The notes beneath the pieces were generated by a model. It had not been told where the DNA came from and did no database searches. It saw nothing but the letters and a program-made list of their open reading frames with translations. From NCBI GenBank assembly GCA_018266095.1, contig JAFEBC010000146.1, forward strand, positions 1 to 27,378: a stretch of 27,378 nucleotides of DNA, given 5' to 3'. The position numbers and the translations under genes are program-made. This document shows, one piece after another, positions 18,955 to 27,064 of the stretch. Each line of letters opens with the position of its first letter. The first letter of the stretch is position 1. Source of the stretch: Deltaproteobacteria bacterium (GTDB lineage Bacteria; Myxococcota; Myxococcia; Myxococcales; 40CM-4-68-19).

Positions 18955-20136
18955 GTGTCCGACACTGACCTCTTCCAGAATGCAGCCCAACGCGATCCCC
19001 GGCTCGTCCCGCTGGCCGAGCGCATGCGTCCGCGCACGCTCGACGAAGTCGTGGGCCAGGCGCACATCCTCGGCCCCGGGACGCTCCTGCGCGAGGCCAT
19101 CCAGGCGGGCCGTCCGCCCTCGATGATCCTCTGGGGGCCGCCGGGCACGGGCAAGACCACGCTCGCGCGTCTGCTCGCGGCCGAGACGAAGTCCGAGCTC
19201 ATCGCGCTCTCGGCCACCGACTCGGGCGTGAAGGATCTGCGCGAGGCCGTGGCGCGGGCCGAGCGGCTGCGCTCAGAGCAGCGGCGGCGCGCGATCGTGT
19301 TCATCGACGAGATCCACCGCTTCAACAAGGCGCAGCAGGACGCGCTCTTGCCGCACGTGGAGCGCGGGGCCATCGTGCTCGTGGGCGCCACCACGGAGAA
19401 CCCGAGCTTCGAGGTGAACGCGGCCTTGCTCTCGCGCGCCCGCGTGTTCGCGCTGCGCTCGCTGGAGGAGCCGGACCTGCGCGAGCTTGTGATGCGCGCG
19501 CTGTCCGACCGCACGCGCGGCCTGGGCGAGCTCATGCTCACGGCCGAGGAGCCCTTCCTCGCGCACCTCGTGAGCAACTCTTCCGGCGACGCGCGCCGCG
19601 CCCTGGGCGCCCTGGAGGTGGCCGCCGAGCGCGTGAAGATCGAGGGCCGCACGCACCTCACCGTGAAGGACGCCGAGGAGGCCCTGCAGCAGAAGACGCT
19701 CCTCTACGACAAGGGCGGCGACGCGCACTACGACACCGTCAGCGCCTTCATCAAATCCATGCGCGGGAGCGATCCCGACGCGGCCGTGTACTGGCTCGTG
19801 CGCATGCTCGAATCCGGCGAGGAGCCGCGCTTCCTCTTGCGCCGCATGGTCATCTTCGCGAGCGAGGACATCGGCAACGCCGAGCCGCGCGCGCTGGCCG
19901 TGGCCGTGGACGCGCTGCGCGCCTTCGAGGTGATGGGTCTCCCCGAGGGCGTCCTGCCGATGACGCAGGCCGCGGCCTTCCTGGCGAGCTGTCCGAAGAG
20001 CAACGCCGTCATCACCGCCTACGCCGCCGCGCGCACGCTGGTGCACGAGCACGGCCCGCTCCCGGTGCCGCTCAAGCTGCGCAACGCCGCCACCAAGCTG
20101 ATGAAGGGCATGGGCTACGGCGGCGGGTACAAATAA
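18955..20136 (+). CDS. rarA: Replication-associated recombination protein A (RarA/MgsA), C-terminally truncated
   Basis: 393 aa from GTG 18955 to TAA 20134-20136. RarA is a clamp-loader-like AAA+ ATPase acting at stalled replication forks. The N-terminus MSDTDLF and PLAERMRPRTLDEVVGQ are typical. Walker A GPPGTGKTT, Walker B IVFIDEIHRFNKAQQD, the sensor-1 region GATTENPSFEVN, and SGDARRALGALE are intact. The MgsA C-terminal domain begins in KGGDAHYDTVSAFIKSMRGSDPDAAVYWL. The reading frame stops directly after MGYGGGYK, where homologues usually continue YPH. The next in-frame codons still encode PHNFEGHYVPEAYLPDAI, so a TAC-to-TAA-type change has removed the last 80 or so residues. The ATPase and most of the oligomerisation domain remain. 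Confidence 0.92.
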   Translation: MSDTDLFQNAAQRDPRLVPLAERMRPRTLDEVVGQAHILGPGTLLREAIQAGRPPSMILWGPPGTGKTTLARLLAAETKSELIALSATDSGVKDLREAVARAERLRSEQRRRAIVFIDEIHRFNKAQQDALLPHVERGAIVLVGATTENPSFEVNAALLSRARVFALRSLEEPDLRELVMRALSDRTRGLGELMLTAEEPFLAHLVSNSSGDARRALGALEVAAERVKIEGRTHLTVKDAEEALQQKTLLYDKGGDAHYDTVSAFIKSMRGSDPDAAVYWLVRMLESGEEPRFLLRRMVIFASEDIGNAEPRALAVAVDALRAFEVMGLPEGVLPMTQAAAFLASCPKSNAVITAYAAARTLVHEHGPLPVPLKLRNAATKLMKGMGYGGGYK

Positions 20137-20385
20137 CCGCACAACTTCGAAGGCCACTACGTGCCCGAGGCGTACCTGCCGGACGCGATCGCGAAGGAGC
20201 GCATCTACACGCCGTCGACGAGCGGCGAGGAGGCCGCGATCAGCGAGCGCATGGCCCACTGGCGGAAGCAACGCGAGGCAGCCGAGGCGCAAGAGGAGGG
20301 GAGCCTCAAGATTCGCCACGCCGAGGAAGGCCCGCCGCAGACGAGCGACCGCGAGCTGCACGCGGCGATGCGGGAGAAGAAGTAG
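20134..20385 (+). pseudogene. rarA: Detached in-frame C-terminal tail of rarA after nonsense codon
   Basis: From the TAA at 20134 the same frame stays open to TAG 20383-20385. It reads PHNFEGHYVPEAYLPDAIAK, then ERIYTPSTSGEEAAISERMAH, which is the conserved RarA end, followed by a charged tail ending AAMREKK. A GTG at 20161 could in principle start a 74-aa peptide, but no ribosome site precedes it. Three readings are possible: a true nonsense mutation, a sequencing error, or stop read-through. The tail is fully intact apart from the stop, so if it is a real mutation it is recent. Confidence 0.85.
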
Positions 20386-20474
20386 ACCCGCAGGCCGTCG
20401 TGATCAGGACAGTTTCGGGAATCCGCGTTTCTCGCTTCGCGCGCAGGCACCCCATCCGCTAGATCACGCCCGCG

Positions 20475-22892
20475 ATGCCGCCCAAGCTCGATCTCTCGCT
20501 CCTGAACCCGCGCCAGCGCGAGGCCGTGCTGCAGACCGAGGGCCCCGTCCTCGTGCTCGCGGGCGCCGGCTCGGGCAAGACGCGCGTCATCGCGCACCGC
20601 GTGGTGCACCTGCTCGACCAGGGCGTGCACCCGCGCAGCATCCTCGCCGTCACCTTCACCAACAAGGCCGCGGCCGAGATGAAGGAGCGCATCGTCGCGC
20701 TCGCGGGCGGCTCGGAGAAGGGCGCGAGCAAGGCCGACGCGAAGGCCGGCGCGCAGCGGTGCCGCGGGCTGACGGTGAGCACGTTCCACGCGTTCGGCAT
20801 GAAGCTCGTGCGCGAACACCACGTGAAGTGCGGCCTGCCGCCCAAGTTCGCCATCTTCGACACCGGCGACCAGACCTCTCTCGTGAAGCGCATCCTGCGC
20901 GACTTGAAGATCGACGACCGCCGCTTCGACGTGCCGCGCGTGTTGTCCATCCTGAGCCGCCGCCGCATGGAGGGCCACAAGCGCACGCTCTCGACGCGCA
21001 CCACCGCGAGCGACGACGGCGAGAACCTCGCCCGCGGCCACGATCCCGAATACGAGCTGCTGGTCGACGAGCTGTCCCCGCGCTACGAGCTCGGCCTGCG
21101 CGCGATGGGCGCCGTGGACTTCGACGACTTGTTGCTGCTGCCGCTCAAGCTCCTGCGCGACGACGAAGAGGTCCGCGAGGCCGTCCAGAAGCGCTACCGG
21201 TACCTGCTCGTCGACGAGTACCAGGACACGAACGCGGCCCAGTTCGAGCTGCTCGAGCTCATCGCGGGCATCCGCCGCAACCTCTGCGTGGTCGGCGACG
21301 ACGACCAATCCATCTACGCCTGGCGCGGCGCGAAGGTGGAGAACATCCTCTCCTTCGACAAGCGCTTCGCGGGCACCACCGAGGTGTTCCTCGAGCAGAA
21401 CTACCGCTCCACGCAGAGCATCCTCGAGGCCGCCAACGCCGTCATCGGCAAGAACCCGGGCCGCAAGGCCAAGCGCCTGTGGACCGAGCGCGGCCGCGGC
21501 TCGAACCTGCGCCTCATCACGGCCCAGAACGACGAGGCCGAAGCGCAGTGGGTGGCCGACGAGATCCTGCGCCTCTCCTTCGAGGAGAAGATCCCGCTGC
21601 ACGAGATGGCCATCCTCTACCGCACCAACGGTCAGGCCAAGTCGTTCGAGGAGACGCTGCGCCTCGCGGGCATCAAGTACCGCGTCGTCGGCGGCACCTC
21701 GATGTTCGACCGCAAGGAGGTGCGCGACTTGCTCGCGTACCTGCGCGCCGCCTTGAATCCGCGCGACGAAGTGAGCCTGCTGCGCATCGTGAACGTCCCC
21801 GCGCGCGGCATCGGCGACACCACGGTCTCGAAGGCGCAAGAGGTGGCTCGCAAGCGCAAGCAGCCCATCTTCGACGTGCTCAAGAGCGCCGACTCTGTGC
21901 CCGAGTTGGACCAGGCCAAGGAGCGCGTGCTCGCCTTCACCAGCGTGATGGAGAAGTTCGGCCCGCGCCTCGCCCGCAAGGGCTTCTCGCAGGCCGCGCG
22001 CGAGCTCGTCGAGGAGGTCGGCCTCTTCGACGAGGCCAAGAAGGGCGCGCAGAGCCTGCCCGCGCAGTCGCGCCGCGTGGAGGCCGTCGAGGGGCTGCTC
22101 AAGCAACTGGTGGAGTTCGAGAAGCGCGCCGAGCACAAGGCCGCCGAGCGCGCGCTGGAGCGGGCGGGCGTGCCGCCGGAGGAGATCGAGGCGCGGCTGC
22201 TCGCGGCTGCGCAAGAGGACGCATTCGCGACGGATGCACCGGTCGAATCCGACGGGTCCGCAGAGGCGTATGCGCCCAACGCCAACGCCAACGCCAACGC
22301 CAACGCCAACGCCAACGCCAACGCCAACGCCAACGCCAACGCGGCCGCAGACGCGAACTCGCCTCTCCCCTCCCCCTCCATCCCCGGCCTGCTCGGCGAC
22401 GACGACGACGAATTCGCCGCGGGCCTCCCCACCTACCTCGCCCGCCTCGCCCTCGAGCAAGGCGAGGCCGCCTCCGAATCCGGCGAGTGCGTCACCCTCA
22501 TGACCCTCCACGGCGCCAAGGGCCTCGAGTGGCGCGCCGTCTTCCTCGCCGGCCTCGAAGAGGGCCTCCTCCCGCACTCCGGCAAGGGCTTCGACGACGG
22601 CGACGCCTCCGCCGACGGCGCCATGAACCTCGAGGAGGAGCGCCGCCTCGCCTACGTCGGCATCACCCGCGCACGCGAGCGCCTCGCCATGACCGTCTGC
22701 CGCGAGCGCATCAAGCGCGGCAAGCCGTCACCGCGCACGCCGAGCCGCTTCCTCGAAGACTTGCCGGAGGCGCTGATCGACAAGCTCGACCTAGCCGGCC
22801 CACGGCCCGAGAGCGCCATCGCGGTGCAAGAGGCGAAGGCGAAGAATTTCTTCGCGGCCATGGATCAACTCCTGGGCGACAAGCCGCAGTAA
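20475..22892 (+). CDS. UvrD/PcrA/Rep-family superfamily 1 DNA helicase
   Basis: 805 aa from ATG 20475; no clear ribosome site. It is a 3'-5' DNA translocase of the UvrD/PcrA type, used in repair and replication-fork maintenance. All SF1A motifs are in order: LNPRQREAV (Q motif), AGAGSGKT (I), TFTNKAAAEM (Ia), VSTFHAFG (Ib), LLVDEYQDTN (II), VGDDDQSIYAWRGA (III), LEQNYRS (IV), LMTLHGAKGLEW (V) and EERRLAYVGITRAR (VI). The spacer before motif V is expanded by an 11-unit Asn-Ala repeat and Asp-rich stretch (about residues 585-645). The C-terminus AKNFFAAMDQLLGDKPQ is short. It follows rarA by 89 bp, both on the plus strand, which suits a shared repair context. I leave the symbol empty because UvrD, PcrA and Rep cannot be told apart here. 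Confidence 0.95.
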   Translation: MPPKLDLSLLNPRQREAVLQTEGPVLVLAGAGSGKTRVIAHRVVHLLDQGVHPRSILAVTFTNKAAAEMKERIVALAGGSEKGASKADAKAGAQRCRGLTVSTFHAFGMKLVREHHVKCGLPPKFAIFDTGDQTSLVKRILRDLKIDDRRFDVPRVLSILSRRRMEGHKRTLSTRTTASDDGENLARGHDPEYELLVDELSPRYELGLRAMGAVDFDDLLLLPLKLLRDDEEVREAVQKRYRYLLVDEYQDTNAAQFELLELIAGIRRNLCVVGDDDQSIYAWRGAKVENILSFDKRFAGTTEVFLEQNYRSTQSILEAANAVIGKNPGRKAKRLWTERGRGSNLRLITAQNDEAEAQWVADEILRLSFEEKIPLHEMAILYRTNGQAKSFEETLRLAGIKYRVVGGTSMFDRKEVRDLLAYLRAALNPRDEVSLLRIVNVPARGIGDTTVSKAQEVARKRKQPIFDVLKSADSVPELDQAKERVLAFTSVMEKFGPRLARKGFSQAARELVEEVGLFDEAKKGAQSLPAQSRRVEAVEGLLKQLVEFEKRAEHKAAERALERAGVPPEEIEARLLAAAQEDAFATDAPVESDGSAEAYAPNANANANANANANANANANANAAADANSPLPSPSIPGLLGDDDDEFAAGLPTYLARLALEQGEAASESGECVTLMTLHGAKGLEWRAVFLAGLEEGLLPHSGKGFDDGDASADGAMNLEEERRLAYVGITRARERLAMTVCRERIKRGKPSPRTPSRFLEDLPEALIDKLDLAGPRPESAIAVQEAKAKNFFAAMDQLLGDKPQ
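22278..22343 (+). repeat. In-frame hexanucleotide tandem repeat (AACGCC) x 11 within the helicase gene
   Basis: Eleven exact six-base units (the last is AACGCG) encode eleven Asn-Ala dipeptides. It lies between the 2B-like region and motif V, a variable linker in this family. Because the unit is 6 bp, gain or loss of units changes length without breaking the frame. Confidence 0.97.
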
Positions 22893-22947
22893 CCATCGAC
22901 GCCGAAGCCCCGATCGGAGCGCCCACCGAACCGAGAGCGGGTCGGGG

Positions 22948-23103
22948 TCTGGGGGAGGGGTCCGCGCGCAGTTGAGGCGAGGGCGCACCCAACCTCCTGT
23001 CGGAGCTCAAGCCGTGGCAAGGGCGCCCGAACGGAGCAAGGCACTCACGCACGGCTCGCGCAGGCCGAAGCCTCCTTGTCTGAGCACGGACCCCTCCCCC
23101 AGA
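22948..23103. repeat. 17-bp inverted repeat bracketing a 122-bp spacer (possible small mobile or extragenic element)
   Basis: TCTGGGGGAGGGGTCCG at 22948-22964 is matched exactly in reverse complement at 23087-23103. The similarity continues inward for about 7 bases with two mismatches (CGCGCAG against TGCTCAG). It fills most of the 228-bp gap between the convergent helicase and histidine kinase genes. No coding frame is credible inside. The loop is too long for an ordinary terminator. It could be a MITE-like relic, or a repeated extragenic element. Confidence 0.6.
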
Positions 23104-23120
23104 GCGCGGCCCGCGGAGAC

Positions 23121-24809
23121 TTAAGCCATTGCCTTCCGCACCGCCGCCAGCAGCTCATCCACGCTGAACGGCTTGAGCAGATACGGGTCCCGCTCCTCCG
23201 TCCCCTTCGCGCTCGGCGCGCCCGACATGAACACCACCGGCATCTGCGGCGCCCGCCTGCGCACTTCCTGCGCCAACTCCGGCCCCGGCATCTCCGGCAT
23301 GCGCACGTCGGTCAGCACCAGAAGGTCCGCCACGCGCGCCGCTTCGGCCAACGCCGGGTCCGGCAGGAGCCCATGCTTCTCCAGCACGTCCAGCGCATCG
23401 CGTCCGTCGCACGCCTGCAGCACACGATAGCCGCGCGAGCTCAGCATCCGCGCCGTGGACGCCCGCACGCCCGGCTCGTCGTCGACCACGAGGATCGTCC
23501 CCGTGACCTGCATGGGCGGCGCGATCTCCATCGACGGCGGCTCGCCCGCCGAGGGCAACAGGAGCGAGAACGTCGTCCCGCGCCCCGCCTCGCTGCGCAC
23601 CCACACGTGGCCGCCGCTCTGCCGCACGACCCCGTGCACGATCGACAAGCCCAGCCCCGCGCCGCGGCCCACCGCCTTCGTGGTGAAGAACGGCTCGAAC
23701 AGCCGCTTCTGCACCGCCGGCTCCATGCCCACGCCCGTGTCGCTCACGTCCAGGCGCACCCACGGCCCCGGCCGCACCTCCGGGTGCAGCCGCGCCTCCT
23801 CCGGCCCGAAGTCCACGTTCTCGATGGAGAACGTCAGCTTGCCGCCCGTGGGCATCGCGTCGCGCGCGTTCACCGCCAGGTTCAGGAGCGCCTGCTCGAA
23901 CTGCGCCGGGTCCAGCCGCACGGCCCGCAGGCTCTCGCTCGCGTTCACCTCGATGGAGATGCGCTCGCCCAAGAGCCGCTGCGCCATCGAGAGCAGCCCG
24001 CGCACCAGCGCGCCCGGATCGATGACCCGCTCGTTCGCCGTCTGCTGCCGCGAGAACGCCAGGAGCTGCCGCACGAGCCCCGCCGCGCGCCGCACCGCCT
24101 CCTGCGCCTGCCGCAGCTCCTCGGCCGGGCCCGATTCAGGCGCGAGTTCGTCCATCGCCTGCGCCGTACAGTCGCCGATGATGGCCAGCAGGTTGTTGAA
24201 GTCGTGCGCGATCCCGCCCGCGAGCCGTCCCAGGCCCTCCATCTTCTGCGCCTGCAGCAGCGTCTCCTCGACCCGCTTGCGCTCGGTGAGGTCGAGCAGC
24301 GTCGAGATCACGCGCACCACCGAGCCGTCCGTGTCCAGCTCCGGCTCGGCGTCCACGAGCAGCCACACGCGGTCGCCGCTGCGGACGCGGTACACGCCCA
24401 TCACCACGTTGCGCACGGCCTTGCGCGTGCCCAGCACCGTGGCCACCGGCCGCTCGTGCGCGAGGAAGGGCTCGCCGTCCTCACGCACCACGTTCCAGCG
24501 CGCGTCGAAGGCGGTCAGCAGGTGATGCTCGCCCAACTCCATGCCCAAGAGCTCGCGCGCCTGCCGGTTGGCGGAGAGGATCTCGCCCAGCGGCCCGTGC
24601 GAGACGACACCGATGGGCAGCTCCTCGACCAGCTTGCGGAAGCGCTCTTCGGATTCGTGCGGATCGGACACGCTGGTCGCCGCCAGCGCGCGCCGCAGCG
24701 TCTGCTCGCGGTCCTCCAATTCAGCCACGCGGCGGCGGAGCCTGGCCAGCTCGTCGGCAGACGCATCGCTGTCGCCGCCCCCCAGCGGAGGCGGTGTCGG
24801 AGAGCTCAT
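23121..24809 (-). CDS. PAS-domain hybrid sensor histidine kinase with C-terminal receiver
   Basis: 562 aa from ATG 24809; a TTG at 24848 would add 13 residues. No membrane helix, so it is cytoplasmic. A coiled coil (about 20-50) leads to a PAS domain (about 55-185, FRKLVEELPIGVVSHGPLGEIL to VISTLLDLTERKRVEE). HisKA carries His202 in GGIAHDFNNLLAIIGD. The ATPase domain has LLNLAVNARDAMPTGG, VSDTGVGM, FEPFFTTKAVGRGAGLGLSIV. A complete receiver ends the protein: VVDDEP, Asp501 in LTDVRMPEMPG, MSGAP and LLKPFS. It is an orphan here with no separate response regulator. The domain order from PAS to receiver matches the MASE1 kinase at 6863-9358, but sequence around the motifs differs enough that they are not recent duplicates. 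Confidence 0.94.
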   Translation of the reverse strand: MSSPTPPPLGGGDSDASADELARLRRRVAELEDREQTLRRALAATSVSDPHESEERFRKLVEELPIGVVSHGPLGEILSANRQARELLGMELGEHHLLTAFDARWNVVREDGEPFLAHERPVATVLGTRKAVRNVVMGVYRVRSGDRVWLLVDAEPELDTDGSVVRVISTLLDLTERKRVEETLLQAQKMEGLGRLAGGIAHDFNNLLAIIGDCTAQAMDELAPESGPAEELRQAQEAVRRAAGLVRQLLAFSRQQTANERVIDPGALVRGLLSMAQRLLGERISIEVNASESLRAVRLDPAQFEQALLNLAVNARDAMPTGGKLTFSIENVDFGPEEARLHPEVRPGPWVRLDVSDTGVGMEPAVQKRLFEPFFTTKAVGRGAGLGLSIVHGVVRQSGGHVWVRSEAGRGTTFSLLLPSAGEPPSMEIAPPMQVTGTILVVDDEPGVRASTARMLSSRGYRVLQACDGRDALDVLEKHGLLPDPALAEAARVADLLVLTDVRMPEMPGPELAQEVRRRAPQMPVVFMSGAPSAKGTEERDPYLLKPFSVDELLAAVRKAMA

Positions 24810-24972
24810 CGGTCTGAGAGCCTGACTCGTGTGCCTCCAGGAAATCAAGGGCCTGTGGTTCGTACCTGGTCAGCGCTGGACAGGTCTCGCCCTTCTCCCG
24901 AGCGACGGACGGGTAGGCCAATGTAGGACAGACGCGTCCGGAATTCTTCCAGGAACTCCCGACGATCGAAGA

Positions 24973-25001
24973 TTGACACGCCCGGGCGAATCCAGTAGAT
25001 C
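24973..25001 (+). promoter_or_regulatory. Sigma-70-type promoter for rplM-rpsI
   Basis: TTGACA (24973-24978, perfect -35) is followed after exactly 17 bp by TAGATC (24996-25001, 3 of 6 in the -10). Predicted initiation near 25008 gives a leader of about 68 nt before rplM. A perfect -35 in this GC-rich background, placed upstream of a ribosomal operon, makes the call reasonable. Confidence 0.55.
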
Positions 25002-25075
25002 CCGCGCCCCTCGACGTGTCCCCCAAGGGCGCCTCGACATTCTTTTCGCTCGGTCATTCGAGATTCGGAGCAGCA

Positions 25076-25507
25076 ATGAGCACCGTGATGCACAACAGGG
25101 AGACCGCCGACCGCAAGTGGGTGGTCATCGACGTCAAGGACAAGGTCCTCGGGCGCGCCGCGACCACCATCGCCAGCGTTCTGCGCGGCAAGCACAAGCC
25201 GACCTTCACGCCGCACGCCGACACCGGCGACTTCGTGGTGGTGCTCAACGCCGAGAAGATCAAGCTCACGGGCAAGAAGTGGGATGACAAGCCGGTCATC
25301 CACCACTCGATGTTCCCGGGCGGCCTCAAGGTCGCCAGCGCCAAGAAGACGCACGAGAAGCACCCGACCCAGCTGGTCGAGGACGCCGTGCGCCGCATGC
25401 TGCCCCGCACCCCGCTCGGGCGCGCGCTGATGCGCAAGCTCAAGATCTACGCTGGCGAGAAGCACCCCCACGCCGCGCAGAAGCCCACGGACCTCAAGCT
25501 GGCGTAA
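25076..25507 (+). CDS. rplM: 50S ribosomal protein L13
   Basis: 143 aa from ATG 25076, with GGAG (25067-25070) five bases upstream; the longer frame from 25016 is not supported. L13 is an early-assembly protein of the large subunit binding 23S rRNA. Typical features: RKWVVIDVKDKVLGRAATTIASVLRGKHKP near the start, DTGDFVVVLNAEKIKLTGKK, and VRRMLPRTPLGRALMRKLKIYAG near the end. Length is normal. It is 24 bp upstream of rpsI in the conserved L13-S9 operon order. Confidence 0.98.
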   Translation: MSTVMHNRETADRKWVVIDVKDKVLGRAATTIASVLRGKHKPTFTPHADTGDFVVVLNAEKIKLTGKKWDDKPVIHHSMFPGGLKVASAKKTHEKHPTQLVEDAVRRMLPRTPLGRALMRKLKIYAGEKHPHAAQKPTDLKLA

Positions 25508-25531
25508 TCGCCGCGTTTTTCGGAGAATTTC

Positions 25532-25930
25532 ATGGCTACCAAGGAACTGCTCGTCACCGCCACTGGCCGCCGCAAGGAGTCCATTGCGCGCGTTCGTCTC
25601 AAGCCGGGCACCGGCCTGTTCTCGATCAACGATCGCGAGCTGGACAACTACTTCGGCCGCGCCACGTCGAAGATGATCTTGAAGCAGCCGCTCGAGGTCG
25701 TCGAGCAGCTCGGCAAGGTCGACATCTCGATCAACGTCTGCGGCGGCGGCCTCTCGGGCCAGGCCGGCGCGATCCGCCACGGCATCAGCCGCGCGCTGAC
25801 CAAGCTCAACCCGGACTTCCGGCCGCCCCTCAAGAAGGCCGGCTTCCTCACCCGTGACGCCCGCGCCGTCGAGCGCAAGAAGTACGGCCGTCCGGGCGCC
25901 CGCAAGCGCTTCCAGTTCAGCAAGCGCTAG
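25532..25930 (+). CDS. rpsI: 30S ribosomal protein S9
   Basis: 132 aa from ATG 25532, preceded by CGGAG with six bases spacing. S9 belongs to the 30S head, and its C-terminal tail reaches toward the P-site tRNA. The sequence shows ATGRRKESIARVRLKPGTG, the conserved GGGLSGQAGAIRHGISRAL and the basic end RDARAVERKKYGRPGARKRFQFSKR, with the usual terminal SKR. Second gene of the rplM-rpsI operon. Confidence 0.98.
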   Translation: MATKELLVTATGRRKESIARVRLKPGTGLFSINDRELDNYFGRATSKMILKQPLEVVEQLGKVDISINVCGGGLSGQAGAIRHGISRALTKLNPDFRPPLKKAGFLTRDARAVERKKYGRPGARKRFQFSKR

Positions 25931-25939
25931 TCGGTTCCA

Positions 25940-25997
25940 CTCGCCGCGAGGCGAGGTTCACACGCGTACGGCCAGGCCTTCAACACGGTCTGGCCGT
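25940..25997 (+). terminator. Two hairpins after rpsI (possible terminator region)
   Basis: CTCGCC-GCGA-GGCGAG (25940-25955) is a 6-bp stem with a GNRA tetraloop. ACGGCCAG (25968-25975) pairs perfectly with CTGGCCGT (25990-25997) across a 14-nt loop. Neither is followed by a T-run, so intrinsic termination is doubtful; they could slow or process the rplM-rpsI transcript or sit in the leader of the next gene. Confidence 0.3.
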
Positions 25998-26030
25998 TCG
26001 TGCTTCGGCACTCTGGATTCGGAGATCGAC

Positions 26031-26801
26031 ATGCACGTGCTCATCACGGGAGCATCGAGCGGCATCGGCGAGGCGCTGGCGCGGGAGTTCGCCGCGCACG
26101 GGAGCGATCTGTCGCTGGCGGCGCGGCGGCGCGAGATCCTGGAGAACCTGAAGAACGAGCTCGAGGGCAAGCACAAGATCAAGGTGCACCTCGTGCAGGT
26201 GGACCTCTCGGACCCGACGCAGGCCGAGGGTACGCTGGCCGACGCCGAGCGCGCGCTGGGGCCTGTCGATGTGCTCATCAACAACGCCGGCCAGCAGGTG
26301 GTCGAGCGCATTGAGCGCACCGATGTCGAGAAGGCCGAGGCCACGGTTCGGCTGAACCTGCTCACGCCGCTCCGTCTGTGGCGCGCGGTCCTGCCGCAGA
26401 TGCTCGCGCGCAAGAGCGGCACCATCGTGGACGTGGCCTCGATGGCGGGCCTCGCGCCGACGCCGTTCATGGCCTGGTACAACGCGGGCAAGGCCGGCCT
26501 GGGCGGCGCCTCGGAAGCGCTGCGCGGGGAATTGCGCAACACGGGCGTGCACGTGGTGACCGTCTATCCGGGCCCGGTGGACACGCCGCTCGCGCGCGCG
26601 GCGGTGGCCAAGTACGGCGAGAAGTCCATGGCGAGCCAGGCGCCGATGGGCACGACGGGTGTGCTGGCGCGGATGATCTGGAAGGCCGTGCAGAGAAGGC
26701 GGGCGCGCGTCATCTATCCGCGCTTCTATGCGCTGTCGCGGCACTTTCCGAACCTCACGCGCTTCCTGCTCGACCGGCTGACGCCCGCGCCCTCGAAGTA
26801 G
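26031..26801 (+). CDS. Short-chain dehydrogenase/reductase (SDR)
   Basis: 256 aa from ATG 26031, with GGAG seven bases upstream. The classical SDR pattern is complete: nucleotide-binding TGASSGIG (about residues 6-13), NNAG in DVLINNAGQQ, catalytic Ser137 (VASMAG), Tyr150 and Lys154 (YNAGK), and YPGPVDTPLA after them. AARRRE in the second strand region suggests NADP(H) preference. The tail (PRFYALSRHFPNLTRFLLDRL) resembles SDRs linked to lipid or membrane substrates, but the substrate is not predictable from sequence. It lies 100 bp after rpsI and probably has its own signals. Confidence 0.93.
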   Translation: MHVLITGASSGIGEALAREFAAHGSDLSLAARRREILENLKNELEGKHKIKVHLVQVDLSDPTQAEGTLADAERALGPVDVLINNAGQQVVERIERTDVEKAEATVRLNLLTPLRLWRAVLPQMLARKSGTIVDVASMAGLAPTPFMAWYNAGKAGLGGASEALRGELRNTGVHVVTVYPGPVDTPLARAAVAKYGEKSMASQAPMGTTGVLARMIWKAVQRRRARVIYPRFYALSRHFPNLTRFLLDRLTPAPSK

Positions 26802-26909
26802 CCCGGCCGCGTCCCTCGCGGGGACCGACACAGGCCCGTCACACGCAGAAACATACGCCCCAGGTCGCGTGACGGCGACGCTCGCCCGCTCGGAGAACCG
26901 GAGGATTCC

Positions 26910-26939
26910 TTGTGGATTCTTCCACCCCCGCGGTAGTAT
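26910..26939 (+). promoter_or_regulatory. Weak sigma-70-like promoter upstream of the PAS protein gene
   Basis: TTGTGG (26910-26915) and TAGTAT (26934-26939) are 18 bp apart, matching 3 of 6 and 4 of 6 consensus bases. The region is AT-rich compared with its surroundings, as expected for a promoter. Initiation near 26946 would place the near-palindrome at 26954-26982 within the early transcript. Confidence 0.35.
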
Positions 26940-26953
26940 GAACGCAAATCAAG

Positions 26954-26982
26954 TGTTCACTTTTTGAATACAAAAGTTCACA
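26954..26982. promoter_or_regulatory. AT-rich near-palindrome (candidate operator or leader hairpin)
   Basis: A 29-bp segment matches its own reverse complement at 20 positions. Outer TGT/ACA and inner ACTTTT/AAAAGT arms are symmetric. It also contains GTTCAC twice in direct orientation (26956-26961 is offset by one base; the second copy starts at 26976). It lies in the 263-bp gap before the last gene, which is otherwise without features apart from the weak promoter. Confidence 0.4.
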
Positions 26983-27064
26983 CTCACTCAGGTTTTTGGT
27001 TGCCCGTGCCGATGATTCTGGAATGAGCTTGGTGCATCAACGCTTGTGGAAGGGATCCAAACTG

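Noticed and set aside
22278..22343. AACGCC array as a CRISPR or regulatory repeat
   Set aside because: Units are six bases with no spacers and lie in frame within a helicase, so it is a coding microsatellite.
23121..24809. The two hybrid histidine kinases as recent duplicates
   Set aside because: They share PAS-to-receiver domain order and motif cores only. One has a MASE1 membrane sensor, and intervening sequence differs throughout.
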